From Carnegiea gigantea (Eukaryota; Streptophyta; Magnoliopsida; Caryophyllales; Cactaceae), in the NCBI GenBank assembly GCA_029747015.1, contig JAKOGI010000183.1, forward strand, positions 312,501 to 376,500: a stretch of 64,000 bases of DNA, written 5' to 3'. Positions 1 through 11,813 of this stretch are shown here, piece by piece. Numbering within the stretch: the first letter of the stretch is position 1; each line of letters opens with the position of its first letter. Made by a program: the position numbers and the translations under genes. The notes below the pieces were generated by a model. It was not told where the DNA came from and did no database searches. It saw only the letters and a list, made by a program, of their open reading frames with translations.

Positions 1-507
1 ATAATCATAAGTAACATATTGTTGTTCAATATTAATGAGTGCTGATGAGTATTGTTTAATATGAAAAAATAGTAATTAATACTAATAAATGCTAATTATT
101 ACTGATCAATACTTAGATTGTAATTAAAAAATCTGACTAAGTATTGATCAATATTTATAAAACAAAATTCAAGCATAAAGATCAAACTTGGACTTGTTTA
201 CGTACTTCAACTTCTAGTTAAAATTTATTTCATACATTGATATGATAATTTTCATGATGGTATATATATATCAAACCCAGATATTTTTCTCCCTTTAATA
301 ATCAATCATTGTGTAAGTATTTTTTTTTTTTTCCGAAGTCGTCTTGCTACTTATTTTAGAGTCTAATAATAAGTTGTTGTAAGAGTGCCAGTAACATAGT
401 TTGTACAATTTTTTTTCCCATTTTAAGCATTTATCTAAATAACATGTAATATGTAGATCGACATGATATTAACATCTCCAATAATTTTCTTAAAATGATT
501 TCAGTTA
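1..507. other. AT-rich intergenic sequence
   Basis: No coding signal is visible. The first 180 bases repeat short variants of a TTAATACT/TATTGATCAATA theme, which looks like decayed simple repeat. Positions 505-507 (TTA) form the left target duplication of the MITE that follows. Confidence 0.6.
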
Positions 508-804
508 GGGTCTGTTATTTTCGTTGGTCTTTTTTAATTTACCAACTTCAACCCACTTCAACCAACTTCAACCCACCTCAATAATAAAAACCCACTTTAA
601 TCCACCTCCTTCAAAATTTTATTCTCACTATTTTAATCAACTTCAACAAATATATCAATTTTAACCCACTTCAATCTACTTCAACCTACTTCAACCCACT
701 TCAACAAAAAATACCAACTTCAACCCACGTCAATTCACTTCAACTTACCTCAATCTACTTCACTCTTTTATCAACGCCAATTTACAAACGAAAGGAATAG
801 ACCC
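508..804. mobile_element. Tourist-like (PIF/Harbinger) MITE, copy A
   Basis: The ends are inverted: the left starts GGGTCTGTTATTTTCG and the right ends CGAAAGGAATAGACCC. The element is flanked on both sides by TTA (505-507 and 805-807), the 3-bp target duplication typical of PIF/Harbinger MITEs. The 297-bp body is mostly an imperfect TTCAACCCAC repeat and has no coding capacity. A second copy lies at 58156-58367. The family call is inferred from the terminal bases and the TTA duplication. Confidence 0.72.
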
Positions 805-989
805 TTAATAATTAGAAGTTAGAACATCTTAGTCCCACATGGCTCAAAAAAAGGGTAAATATAAATTTATACTCACATGTTTAAGTTCAAACAAAGGGAA
901 CTTGGACTATATGCAAGAGTCCAAATTACTAAACAGCATAAGCAATTCTTCGTTCCCCTGGATTTATAAAAGTGAGCCCATCAAGAGTG

Positions 990-997
990 TATAAATA
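990..997 (+). promoter_or_regulatory. Candidate TATA box of the MYB gene
   Basis: TATAAATA lies about 150 bases upstream of the MYB start codon at 1141, which leaves room for a leader of roughly 120 bases. It is the best TATA match in the interval between the MITE and the gene. The call rests on consensus and distance only. Confidence 0.5.
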
Positions 998-1140
998 TAT
1001 ACACATAAATATTCCACTCAGACACATTCCTTGTGTATTTGGGGAAAAGTGAGCCAGAAAAAACACACATCAGGAACAAGAACTCTTCCAATTTTCATTA
1101 CTCTGTTTTTGAGATCACAGAGGAAAACAGAGAAGAGAGA

Positions 1141-3777
1141 ATGGGAAGAGCTCCATGCTGTGACAAGATGGGGTTGAAGAAAGGCCCATGGACTCCTGAC
1201 GAAGATCAGATTCTTATCAATTACATTCGACTTCATGGGCATAGCAATTGGAGGGCTCTTCCCAAATTAGCTGGTAAATTTTTTGAGTTTTTTTTTCAAT
1301 TTTTCGAAATTGGGTTGATTAATTTTCATTAATCTTAGGAAAATTAATATGGGTTTCTTTGAAAAAATATAAATTAACATGGGTTTTGATTAATTTTGAT
1401 TTTCAGGGTTGTTGAGGTGTGGGAAGAGTTGCCGGCTTCGATGGACAAATTACTTAAGGCCCGATATAAAAAGGGGAAATTTCACCCCGGAAGAGGAGGA
1501 AACCATCATTAAATTGCATGAAATGCTGGGGAACAGGTATTTTATTTGATTTTTTTCTTCTATTTTTGTGTTGTTTCCTTCTTTTCATAGCAGTTGAAGA
1601 TTAAAAAATTCCCATTTATTTTTTTTTAAAAAAGAGATTAAAAATTTAAAGTATTCAACTCAAATTCTTCGCACAGCCAAACTTGTTCTTTGATCTTGGA
1701 TCCTCTGTCAAAAATCACCCTGGGTATGTTTTTTTTATTTATAAGATTCAAACTCGAGATCTTATTTATTTAAAAATGGAAAAGTTATTCCACTTGAAAC
1801 AATTTGCATGTGTTTGAAACCAAATTGGCTACTTAATCAGGTGTCATTTTAGTCAAATTAATCCATGATTACGAGTAATTTATCTAGTCATACTACAAGT
1901 TTTGTCAATCTCGTTGTGCGTCAATCAGTCAATGCAATTGAAGTCTTTGTCAAAATTTCAATTTGCCATCCGTCTAGATTTTTGAGCACCTTGCGAGAGT
2001 GAGATGGAACTTCACTACCCTATGCTATTTCCAAATTAGCGTCCTTCCCTAGGAGTGAATTCATATTTGCATTCCGACATTTTATTATACTCCCATCTCA
2101 TCTAAGAGTTATCGTGTTTAACTGTTAGAACCATCTAGAGTTCGTACAAACTTTTACGGATGATTCACTTATATCGATATTCATGCCTCTTTTTGTACCA
2201 AAAAAATCATTTGGAGTAGTACCGTGAACTTAATTGTAAATCTTCCTTCATACTTAGTCCAGCTCCAATAGCGGGCTCGTGAGGCAAAAGGGAGGAGAGA
2301 GAAACGGGGTGAGGCGGGCGGGTACTTGCACCAAATGCCCACGGCTCACAGCTCGGGGAGCCTCGTGGCCATGAGCCAGTTCACGAGGTGTTTTTTTTTC
2401 CCTTTTTTATTTTTTAAAATATTTTTAATTAATTTTTTTAATTCTAAAAATAAAATTGTGTGTTATAGAATAGGCTCATGAATATTATTTTATTTGGTAA
2501 GTCAAGGTAGTGAGCCTTGTATTGAAAAGAGAGATTATTGTAATCCAAAAAATTAACTCACAAATTGATGTGGCAAAAATAAACTCTCACTGATAAGTCA
2601 AAAAATTGACTCGCTATTGAAAATGCTCTTGCTCATCTTGGCAGCCACCACCCCAAAAAAACACTAAAAAAAAATTGTAAATTATTTCACGGAGGATGAT
2701 CATGACTTTTACTTGGAGGGAAACGTCGAAAAGCTAAATTAATAAGAAAAACTAGTAGTGTGGGAATACTGGAATAGTACCGTTGGATTATTCAAAAATA
2801 GTACGTATTTTTTAGTCGGAATGATCATGATTCATGATTCATGATTCATGATTCACGAAGTAGTGGGCCCAGGCCAATTTTTGTCGTATACCCAATTAGT
2901 AAAATCATGTGGGCTGCGAAAGTGTGAAGAGATTCCTGATCATCTCTGACCCCAATATATTCCCATTATTTTACATCTTATCTTATATTGCAAATTGCTT
3001 GGAAGTTAACTATTTAATTAACTATTTGTAATTGTCCGGTTTTTTTGGATTAGTTTAATCACAAGATTAGATTAGTAATGATGCTAATCCGCATTGTTTA
3101 ACTCTTTTCCGAAATCCAGGTGGTCTGCCATAGCGGGGAAGCTACCAGGTCGAACTGACAATGAGATTAAAAATGTGTGGCACACTCACTTGAAGAAGCG
3201 GCTCCTGAATCCGGACCAAACTAGCTCCGGCTCTGCCGAGCCCGCTAGAAAGCGCGCTCGGAAGTCCATGGCGTCCGAAAAGGGTGAGGCCCCCAAGAAA
3301 TTAGAGACGGAGCACCTAAATTGCATGGAATCACAGGATCACAACAATAACAACGACAATGACAATATTAATGATGACGAGGATAGCGGGAGGCCTAGGA
3401 ACCAAGTGAAAATTGAGCCAGTTTCCCCACAGCCTTGTGTGAGTACTAGTGAAATGTCATCAGTGACCAGTACTAGTAGTACTAGTGCTAGTAAAAATGA
3501 CAGCAGAGGCAAGGACATGATGGGAGGTTATTTTGGGGATTTCTCCGACATTAACGATGATTTCTGGATGGAAGTCTTGGCTATTGAAGATACCGCCATG
3601 TCTAGTGAAGAGCATCTTCCTAGATGTGATCCCAACATTTCATCGGACCATTTGATGATAGAGCCAGTGCTCAAGTTTGGGTCCGAGGTTGACGGCGATG
3701 AAATGGATTTTTTCTGGCATAATCTTTTGACGAGAACATCGAATGAATTGCCAGAATTTTCAGAAATAGCATTGTAA
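1141..3777 (+). CDS. R2R3-MYB transcription factor (MYB13/14/15-like, subgroup 2)
   Basis: Three coding exons: 1141-1273, 1407-1536 and 3120-3777, giving 306 residues. The first two exons have the usual R2R3-MYB lengths (133 and 130 nt) and all borders are GT-AG. The protein opens [17 protein letters not shown]. The R2 and R3 repeats carry the regularly spaced tryptophans, with the first R3 tryptophan replaced by phenylalanine (GNFTPEEE) as is usual in plants, and end with the [20 protein letters not shown] recognition-helix region. The C-terminal half is acidic, Ser/Asn-rich and unstructured, with a DDFWMEVL block resembling the subgroup 2 motif and a FFW...LPEF tail. Subgroup 2 members act in the nucleus on cold, wound and phenylpropanoid or stilbene responses; that role is inferred from family. 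Intron 2 (1537-3119) is long and holds a MITE-like segment. Confidence 0.93.
2255..2630. mobile_element. MITE-like segment in MYB intron 2
   Basis: The left end (around GCTCCAATAGCGGGCTC, 2262-2278) is an imperfect inverted match of the right end (TCGCTATTGAAAATGCTC, 2611-2628). This resembles the GAGCATCTCCAATAGCGAGC-type ends common in plant MITEs. The interior has no ORF and its left part is more GC-rich than the surrounding intron. I could not fix a target duplication, so the exact borders and superfamily are open. Confidence 0.4.
2825..2854. repeat. Short CATGATT tandem repeat
   Basis: Four head-to-tail copies of a 7-base ATTCATG unit lie within MYB intron 2. It is a simple sequence repeat with no evident function. 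Confidence 0.75.
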
Positions 3778-3951
3778 TTCTCTTCTTTTACATTAGTTAG
3801 ATTTTCTCCCCCTTGGGGAGTTTTTCAGAGGGGTTTTAAGAACATAAGGGTGTAACAACATGCAAGAGGCCTCTCTGTACTTTGTAACTTTGTGGGAGTC
3901 CCTTTGGCAATGGCCATCACAGAATCCTTTGTTTGGCAAACCTTGCTTAAA

Positions 3952-3957
3952 AATAAA
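3952..3957 (+). terminator. Candidate poly(A) signal of the MYB gene
   Basis: AATAAA lies 175 bases after the MYB stop codon, downstream of a T-rich stretch, which is a plausible plant 3' end. The call rests on consensus and position only. Confidence 0.45.
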
Positions 3958-4476
3958 CATCTTCATTCTGTTGATGACCAGATGAACACGAATGAGTTCT
4001 CTTCTCTAGGCCGCCTTCTTTTCAATTCATTTTTTAAATATATTTTGATAAGCTCAACTAAGTTTAAATAAATTTAATTCAGTCTAATTAATAAGTTTGA
4101 ATTCAAACTCAATAAATTTCACATACTTTTTATTGTCCGAACCCAAATTTGGTCTTGTTGGAGTTGTCGGGTCGGAAAAAGTGGGTGTTGATCAGCAATT
4201 TCTGTGCAAATTTTGACCTTGTCTGATTTGTCTGACCTGGACTAGAATTTTTACCAGCTCTGCCTGTGTTGCCCGTTGAGGAACGCTCCATCGTCTAGCC
4301 TAGTGTCCATACGTCAGTCCTAGTTGCTAGTTACACAGTGTGAATGTTACACAAGATATTCTTCAAAACAATACCCAAGAGAGAAATCATCGTTCCACTG
4401 GAGCTGTGAACTCTCTCGATACAAAGGCCATCGCCTCTGCAACATTTCCCGCAACCCTCCCCTCCTTGCTCGGTAG
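3958..4476. other. Intergenic sequence between MYB and the TPR pseudogene
   Basis: AT-rich at first, then more balanced from about 4200. The part just before 4477 looks like a former 5' leader of the pseudogene (CT-rich, CTCCCCTCCTTGCTCGG). No independent gene is seen. Confidence 0.5.
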
Positions 4477-6540
4477 ATGGCGGCGGTTCCTTTGCCGTCG
4501 TTGGCTCAGATATTTGCTTCTCATCTTCTCATCTCGGTAGTAGTTCTGTTTCTGGGGTTATAATTAGGATTTGTCTAGACTTGGATTTTGTGACTAGTTT
4601 GTACCTAACCACTTGATTTTTGACTAGTTGTCCTGAGTTAGAGTTAAATTTTGGGTGGATTTGCTGCGATTGGTGTTTCTGGCCTGCGTGTTGGATGATA
4701 AGTCCAGGGGTCTGTCGCAGTCTCACTTCGTTAGATTGTTTCTCTTGGTTCTGGTAATCCTTTTTTTCTCCCATGCCCTTAATCCCATCCATCAAAGTCT
4801 CTAGGTTGAGGAACACCGGTAAGCTTTCATTGTTGTTAGTATGGGTTCCTATTCCCAACACTCTATTCTCCGATTTTTCAGGGTCAGAGAGTGAAGAACA
4901 TTTTGATGAAGATACAAGGAATTGTATGGTGGAAATGGATGATTCTCAAAGCACATATGAGAAATCTCAACTATTAAAGGATGAAGGGAATAGATTGTTC
5001 AGGGCTCAGGCGTATTGGCAAGTTATAACCAAGTGTTACAAAGCTCTCCAATGCCTTTGTGAAGATCGTGGTGAGACATGATAGCATGCTCAATTAATGG
5101 AAGAACTTGGTATTGCTCTTAACCTTAATTTGGCTGCCCGTTTGTTAAAATTGAGTGCGTATACGAAGAAGCTAGAAGTCATTGTGACTTGGTGCTTAAA
5201 CTTGATTTTTATAATGTGAAAGCATGACTCAGAATAGCTCAAGCGTGTTTGCATTTAGGTATGGTAGAAGCGGCTCATGAAGACCTTCTATTAGCTCTTA
5301 AATTTGACGCTAATAATGATGAAGTGAAACAGGAGTTACTTAAGGTAAAGCAAATGCGTAAGCCCACTTGTGCCAATAGCCCAATGGGACGGAAGGAAAA
5401 TGGAATTGGTTTCCCCATTGAATTGCCTAGTAACTCAGTGGGTGCAAAGAACTTGGGTAATTCATCTCATCTTGTATGCTCTCCATAGATGAATCTAATC
5501 AATGGTGAGGTAGTTGAGATTAACCAATACTTCGAGTTCGATTTTGGGACATTCGAGAGGGAAAGGGATTTGGATTGAGTAGAAATCGCACTACGCCTTT
5601 AAGCAAGCGATCTTGCTTGACTCAAACAGGAAGAAACTGTCTGTGGGAGAGCAAGGAGGTGTGATAAAGGAGTTGGAGTCTAAGGATCAGGATATGAGTT
5701 CGGACAGTAGTTCTTGTGTGAAGGGTACTAGTTCCTCTCCTGCTTTTAACACTATCACAGGTATAGAAAGTAGGGTTGATTCTGTCCCTACAGAATCTAA
5801 AATCGATCTGGTGTCGAGCACAATGGCAAGTGTAGATGATAATATGCAAATGGAGGAAGTACATTCCTCAACTAGTGTGCCTCCAAATATGGTCTACCAC
5901 CCAATAAGAGGACAGCAAAACGAGGCTATTGAGGTCTCTTTGCATCTCACAAGTAACCTACAGCATGCTCGAGGAAGGGAACATCATATGAGTTTTTGAC
6001 AAGTACTCCATGGCTCATATGGTTGTTCATGTCCGGTGTGATGACATACCAAGTTCAAGGAGACATGTCATGTGTGAGGATGATCATAAGAGTCTCACAG
6101 TTACTGACATCCAGATCACTGCCGAAAATCACGAGAGGCCAGAAAGGGGAAGCATAGTAGAAGGAAGAAGACTCAATCATGACAAAAGAAGAGCATCATG
6201 AAAACAGCTAATGCATCACCAACCACATGAGAAAGGTATGACTTTAAACCAATTTATTCTAACTCAAATGCTTGATGCGGGGATGATAGGAACCAGGAAA
6301 GCGATTCGAGCGCTGGATACATAGCTATCGTCACCAAACTGTTTGTAACACTATCACCAAGAACCTACGTGGGAAGAGAAAATCCAAGTGACAAGTTTGG
6401 ATGGCGACGAACCGCTTGTCAGGAAGCGAGCTATTGGTCATGACGGAGATGCTAGAGACTACACTATATTTTGCTATAGTGTTCCTATGGTTCCTTGTGT
6501 AATGTTTGAAAGTGCGGCTCAAGCTGTAACTTAAACATTT
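4477..6540 (+). pseudogene. Broken TPR-domain co-chaperone-like gene
   Basis: Several reading frames together resemble a TPR protein of the FKBP/HOP type, but stops and frame changes break them. A start-like ATG at 4477 opens MAAVPLPSLAQIF and runs to a GT-like border at 4537. A second segment begins after a CAG near 4880 and contains YEKSQLLKDEGNRLFRAQAY, a typical TPR first helix, before a stop near 5079. A third segment around 5100-5450 (HCDLVLKLDF, then LLLALKFDANNDEVKQELLK) is the next TPR pair, interrupted by stops. The 5613-6200 part is Ser-rich and low in complexity. Because intron-like borders remain it is more likely a decayed genomic duplicate than a processed retrocopy. No PPIase domain is visible, so the parent family is uncertain. 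Confidence 0.6.
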
Positions 6541-6601
6541 GCTACTTTTGTATCCTTTTGTTATTAGTATTAATAAACTTGCATTGCCTTACAGACAAAC
6601 C

Positions 6602-7191
6602 TAGAGCTGGGTAATAGGTCGTCTCAGGTCGGGTTCGTATTCGTGTCGAACTTAAACGAGTTAAAAATTCCTCGACTTGAACCTAATCCGTTTATTAAAT
6701 GGGTTGAAAAACCTTGACCTGTACCCATTTAATTTTTAAACAGGTTGACCCGCTTAACCCGTTTAAGATAAACAGGTCAAGTTCAGTCGCTTAATTAACT
6801 ATTTACACATTTAATATTTTCAATTAATACTTAATTACAGTGTTAAAAATTAAGTTCACATATCACATTAAATAATTACTCTTTAAAATTTCCCTGATTC
6901 GTCATAATTCACAATTTAAAAAAATTTTATATTCTTAATTATCGAATAAAAAGTAAACTGATAAATGACAAATGGAAAAACGAGTTAACTTATTTAATTC
7001 ATTTAATTAAACGGGTTAAATAGATACTTTTTCGTGTCGAGAATATTAACCTGAACCTAAACCATTTAATTAAACCGGTTGAACGTGTCAACCCATTTAA
7101 TTAAACGGGTCGAAAATTTTTAGCCAAATCTACTTAACTTTTTGTCGGGTTCGGATCGATAATCGTATCGGGTTAGCTTTTCCCACCTCTA
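6602..7191. mobile_element. Non-autonomous hAT-like element
   Basis: The 590-bp segment starts TAGAGCTGGGTAA and ends TTTTCCCACCTCTA, an imperfect terminal inverted repeat. It is flanked by 8-bp duplications GACAAACC (6594-6601) and GACAACCC (7192-7199) with one mismatch. Eight-base duplications and TAGAGG-type ends point to hAT. The interior is built of short palindromes around TTTAATTAAACGGGTT and has no ORF, so it would depend on transposase from elsewhere. Confidence 0.72.
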
Positions 7192-7199
7192 GACAACCC

Positions 7200-8156
7200 C
7201 CCAAAATATGGGTCTAAAATCCATTTTAATCTCTTTTTATCTTTTGTGAGGGTTTTAATGGTAATAAAAATCTTCCTATGAATTTGATATACGTGTATAT
7301 CTTCTTCATTTATACAAATTTATTCATTTCATTTATTTATTTATATGAATGTACCGCGTACGAGAAATGTTAAATGCATCTAAAGTGTATATTACATTAG
7401 ATATAATCATTTTTTAAAAGATTCTACCTATAATATCGTCCTAACAATGTCGGATAATTTTTACACAGACAGGGATGTAAAAATAACTCTAGATCTTATG
7501 CTACATTCAAACACAGGAGCACTTGCTGGAGGTATGATCGGATGTGACAAAACCCTCTATCTCGTTGGATGCTCCTAATTAATAATATTTTGATATGGCA
7601 CAGTGTATCTTTTTCTAATTTCATCATATTAAAAAACGCTACATCATTTTTATTTTTATTTTTATTTTTATTTTTCAAAGGGAAGAAAAGCTACAAGATT
7701 AATATAAGCACAACAAATTTCAAGGTGGATTTGGTTAATGAGATTCCTGAATAAAGCAGATTTTATTGAGATTTGTTTTAGCTGTGCCCTTGCCAATTGG
7801 GTCTTTAGCTTTAATAAACTATATACAATTAAACGCGGCGTTTTGCTCTTCACAAGTGGCCCTTAATAAGACATACATGTATGCTTTCTCATCTAAACTC
7901 CAATCATGATTGTATTTTTTTCATTATTTTATGTTATGAGAAATGTAATTGTAGACTTTCTGTTTAATCAAATGGAGAGTTGATGAATAACTTGAAAAAG
8001 TGTATATATTTTACTCCCCCTCTTGAATTATTTATCTGGTCGACTTAAGACACAAATATTGATATAGTTAAGAAATCTGTGTAGGTCTTCCGTATAACTC
8101 AATCCTAAAACCTGGAGGTCTATCGATTGAGTAAACTGACACTTATTTTTCTCCAA

Positions 8157-8189
<33 letters not shown>

Positions 8190-9340
8190 GATTCAGAACT
8201 CATGTAAACCATAAAGAACACTAAAATACAGATAGAAATTGAAATTGGGAAATTGATAGTTATTTTTTGTATTGTTGGAATGTAAAAAGAAAAAGAAGAA
8301 TATTCTTGAATTGGAAGTTAATTAAAATCACATTTTGGCAGCTTTCTATGATTATTGTCAGTGGATCTCCTGCGTGCATGGTTATCACTTACTGATGTCA
8401 GTAATTTTGTTCTGCAAATTAAAATAATTGTCTCTGACAGAAATAAACAAATAAATCATGTCTATATTTTAAATTTGAGAATTTGTGAAGTAGCGACTCG
8501 TTAGCTGAATTTGTTGTCAGAAAATAAGGTAATCATTTGGGGATTTTCTAGTTATATTGATCTCTTGAATTTTAAGTTAATTTAATTCCAAAATGTTATT
8601 TCGGTTTCTTTCAACTTCTTTTATTTTCTTTCGATTTTTTTCCCGTATATTTTCACTTTATAATTATTTTCAACTCTTTCTAGTTCATTTTAATTGTTTA
8701 ACGTGGTGAGATTTATTTTATTAAAAAAATCTAATTGTGGCAAATCCAAAAGACCAATTAAAAGAAAAAATGTTTCACCAAGGGCGCTTTTAATTATTAC
8801 TATTGAATTTATACTATTTAGATTATGGATCCCTTATGAATTATGCATATTATTATTGAATTTATATTATTTTAGATTATTTACATATATACTCTATTTA
8901 CCTGTCCAATTTGTTTTGGGCTAGTTTATAGGGCCAAGTTAATTTTTGATAGACAGCACTATATTAAATGGATTATAATTCTTATTTTTGCTCTAACAAA
9001 AGAAAATGGCTCTAATTCAAAAGTCTATAAACCAAATCTGGTGATAGAATCTAGGGAGAACATAATTGTGTATATATACCTCGTTGATATCAATTATGAA
9101 TAGGTCCAAATTATAAGAAATAAAGATGTGTTTATCGAATTGATCAATCTATTTTGAATTGGCATATTGTACGATTTTTTTTTTCCCCCTTCTGTGCTTT
9201 GTACTAGAACAAGGAAATAAAAGGAGGAAACAAAAAGAAGAGAAAACGGCATAAAAGTGAATTTTCAAGCCCCCCCCCAAAAAAAAACAGAGGAAAAAAT
9301 GTGCCCAAAAAGCTAAAAGAACCAAAAGAAGAAAAAAAAA
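7200..9340. other. AT-rich intergenic sequence
   Basis: I see no gene here. Short ORFs occur only by chance in low-complexity AT sequence, for example around a TTTTTA microsatellite at 7647-7675. An ATT microsatellite lies at 8158-8189. Confidence 0.6.
8158..8189. repeat. (ATT)n microsatellite
   Basis: A near-perfect run of about ten ATT units in intergenic DNA. Confidence 0.9.
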
Positions 9341-9349
9341 AGAAAAAGA

Positions 9350-10310
9350 ATTTAATCATGATTTGGAACACACATACTAAATGCATGCATTGAAAACCTG
9401 TCCTCTGTAGTTGTACAACTATTGAGACACCGACAGAACATGTCAGATCTGAAAAATTACTCTTCTTTTTCAGAAGATTGTACTGTGAAACTGAGCTATT
9501 TAAGAAGACAACTTCATTTCTAGCCGTCCATATGCTCCATAAGAACGTAGAAAATTTAGCTATATCAACGTTCCTAGCTAAGTGGAGGTTATGTAGTTCC
9601 CCCTTAATTGCCATACTAGAACTTAAAAAATAGCGCTTGGTAAGCCAATGGTGGGCTTTGTCAAGATCCCAGACCTTGCCGCCCATGGGGCAATCATAGA
9701 AAATGTGAGTTGCGCTTTCAATATTCGGCTAGCACATTGGACAAACGCGATTAACATTCATCCCACGTTTGCTGAGTGTACCTCTATGTTGTGGCACAAT
9801 TGTCAAAGAAAAATCTTTAGCGTAGGCAACACTTTCAATATTCAAATCCACCTGTAATCCTGCGTAGTGGTTGACAAATCAAGCTTACCATGAGTTTTCC
9901 AAGTCGCAGATTTTGTAGTAAAATCTCCTGAACTTGAAAGTCCTCAACAAAAGGAATCCTCCACATCATTAACTGGTGTAACAAATGCGCAAACTTTGGC
10001 AATTAGACGTGCAGACTAGAACTGCGAGAGCTGAGCGACAGCCCACATTTTGTCTGGTGTGATAAATTGTGCAACTTTGAGCTCTGCGTCCTGGCTACTA
10101 TCAGCTAGCCCTATCATATGACATAAATTTTCCGTAGCACACCAATTGTCTAGATACTATACATGAGCTTCTAAAGCAGCCATAATTCCTTCTCTCATTA
10201 AATGGATGCTTGCTTGATGAATCCGGTACTATCCGTTAAAAAGCTCCTTGTCGAACTGCATACAACAAATCCAGTGCTGCTCTTGCTGGTGATTTGGAAC
10301 TGTCAAAATT
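9350..10310 (-). pseudogene. LINE (L1-type) relic, C-terminal part
   Basis: On the minus strand this stretch encodes fragments of the distal ORF2 of a plant non-LTR retrotransposon. Between about 9860 and 9640 there is a zf-RVT-like region with THIFYDCP-type spacing (here SATHIFYDCPMGGKVWDL with disruptions). It is followed by FLWSIWTARNEVVF near 9530, the usual lead-in to the RNase H domain. The upstream part (10300-9860) is readable only in pieces between stops. There is no reverse transcriptase core, so this is a 5'-truncated, decayed insertion. A fuller relic of the same class lies at 51.7-54.6 kb. Confidence 0.6.
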
Positions 10311-10401
10311 AAATTTGCTCTACAATTCCTTTAGAGTATGCTATGACATCCATTGTCTTTGTGAATTGCCCATCATACTGATTTGTAATATGAAACTCAA
10401 T

Positions 10402-11018
10402 TGAGGCTATAGTTGAGTAAAGTTGACTCGATACGATTATCGACCCGGACTGACATGATATTAAGCGGATTTGGATACAGATTTTTAAATAGATTGACAT
10501 GTTTAACCCGTTTAATTATATGAGTTAAGTTCGGGGCGAGAATCTCGACATGGAAAAATATCTATTTAACATATTTAATTAAATAGGTTAAACATGTAAA
10601 TGTGTTCATCTATTTATCATTTACCCATTTACCCTTTTGTTTGATAATTAAGAACACAAATATTAAAAATAATTATAAATATGCAAATTATGATGAATTG
10701 GAGATGCTTTAGGTAGTCATTACTTGATATGGTATGTAAACTTCATTTTTAATGCTATATACGTAGTTATAGTTATGTATTAGTTGAACGTTAAACATGT
10801 GAATGTGCAATCTGGTGACCTGAACTTGACCCATTTATCTTAAACAAGTTAAATGAGTCCATATTAAGTCAACCCAGTTAAAATTTAAATGGATATATGT
10901 CAAAGTTTTTTTTTAGCCAGTTTAATAAAAGAATTAGGTTCAGAGCAATGTATCTTCAACCATTTTAAGTTCGACAAAAACATAAATTTGACTCAACTTA
11001 ACCTGTTTTTCACCTCCA
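10402..11018. mobile_element. Second hAT-like element, inverted and decayed
   Basis: The block ACTCGATACGATTATCGACC near 10426 is the reverse complement of a block near 7150 inside the element at 6602-7191, and both are rich in TTTAATTAAA palindromes. The right end TTTTTCACCTCCA matches the TTTTCCCACCTCTA terminus type. The left end is diverged and I found no convincing 8-bp duplication, so the borders are approximate. Confidence 0.5.
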
Positions 11019-11358
11019 GTTGAGATTGTAATCAACAGATTTTTACATGCAACAATTGGTTTTTTTTTTTTTTTTGGGGGGTCAAAAAGCTACATAGCGA
11101 CAATCATTAAGCTTGGACAAAAATTAAATGGATATATGTCAAAGTTTTTTTTAGCCCGTTTAATAAAAGAATTAGGTTCAAAGCAATGTATCTTTAACCA
11201 TTTTAAGTTCGATTCAAACATAAATTTGACTCAACTTAACCTATTTTTCACCTCCAGTTGAGATTGTAACCAACAGATTTTATATGCAACAATTGTTTTT
11301 TAAAATTTTGGGGGTCAAAAAGCTACATAGCGACAATCATTAAGCTTAGACAAAAATT
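10887..11358. repeat. Tandem duplication, two units of about 235 bp
   Basis: Unit 1 is 10887-11125 and unit 2 is 11126-11358. Both start AAATGGATATATGTCAAAG and end GACAAAAATT, with scattered substitutions and a length change in the T/G tract. The unit contains the right end of the hAT-like element plus about 105 bases of its flank, so the duplication postdates that insertion. Confidence 0.9.
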
Positions 11359-11813
11359 CACTCCATCTATTGATAAAAAAAAAAAATTTTCACTCTATTT
11401 ATAAATTGGTTACACAACAAGGCGCAATTGACAGCCCAAATTACCTAGTGATGTTACACCGTCTTTTAAACATACGTAGCCCAAATATCACTGAATTATT
11501 GGGCCAGCCCATTTTTTCAAACCGGGTCACCGCCCACATGCAGCGTCTTTCGGATCGGGGTGTCAAACGGCCATAACGACTTCTCAAATAATCGGAAACA
11601 ATTAGTATAAATTACTACTACTGATACTAGTGTACCCAATTGATTATTAACTTAATTCTTCACCATCTCTGTTTTCTCTCTCCTCTCTTCTCCCACCCTC
11701 TATCTAGCATCTTCTACGCACAAAACCGACGCAAAGGCTTCGGCTCGTCGGAAATTCGTTCTTCTAATTTGGGAATTGAAGCCGTCCTAAGCCCTAATTG
11801 GGGATTTCCGCCG

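Noticed and set aside
4529..4861. Minus-strand 110-residue ORF over the TPR pseudogene
   Set aside because: No domain and opposite to the TPR-like segments; judged an antisense shadow.
7496..7853. Overlapping short ORFs around 7.5-7.9 kb
   Set aside because: They are translations of a TTTTTA repeat and AT-rich DNA on both strands (Lys-Asn or Phe-Leu runs).
9204..9686. A 160-residue minus-strand ORF as an independent gene
   Set aside because: Its first part is LINE sequence (zf-RVT to RNase H lead-in) and its last 50 residues are Phe-rich translation of an A/C-rich tract.
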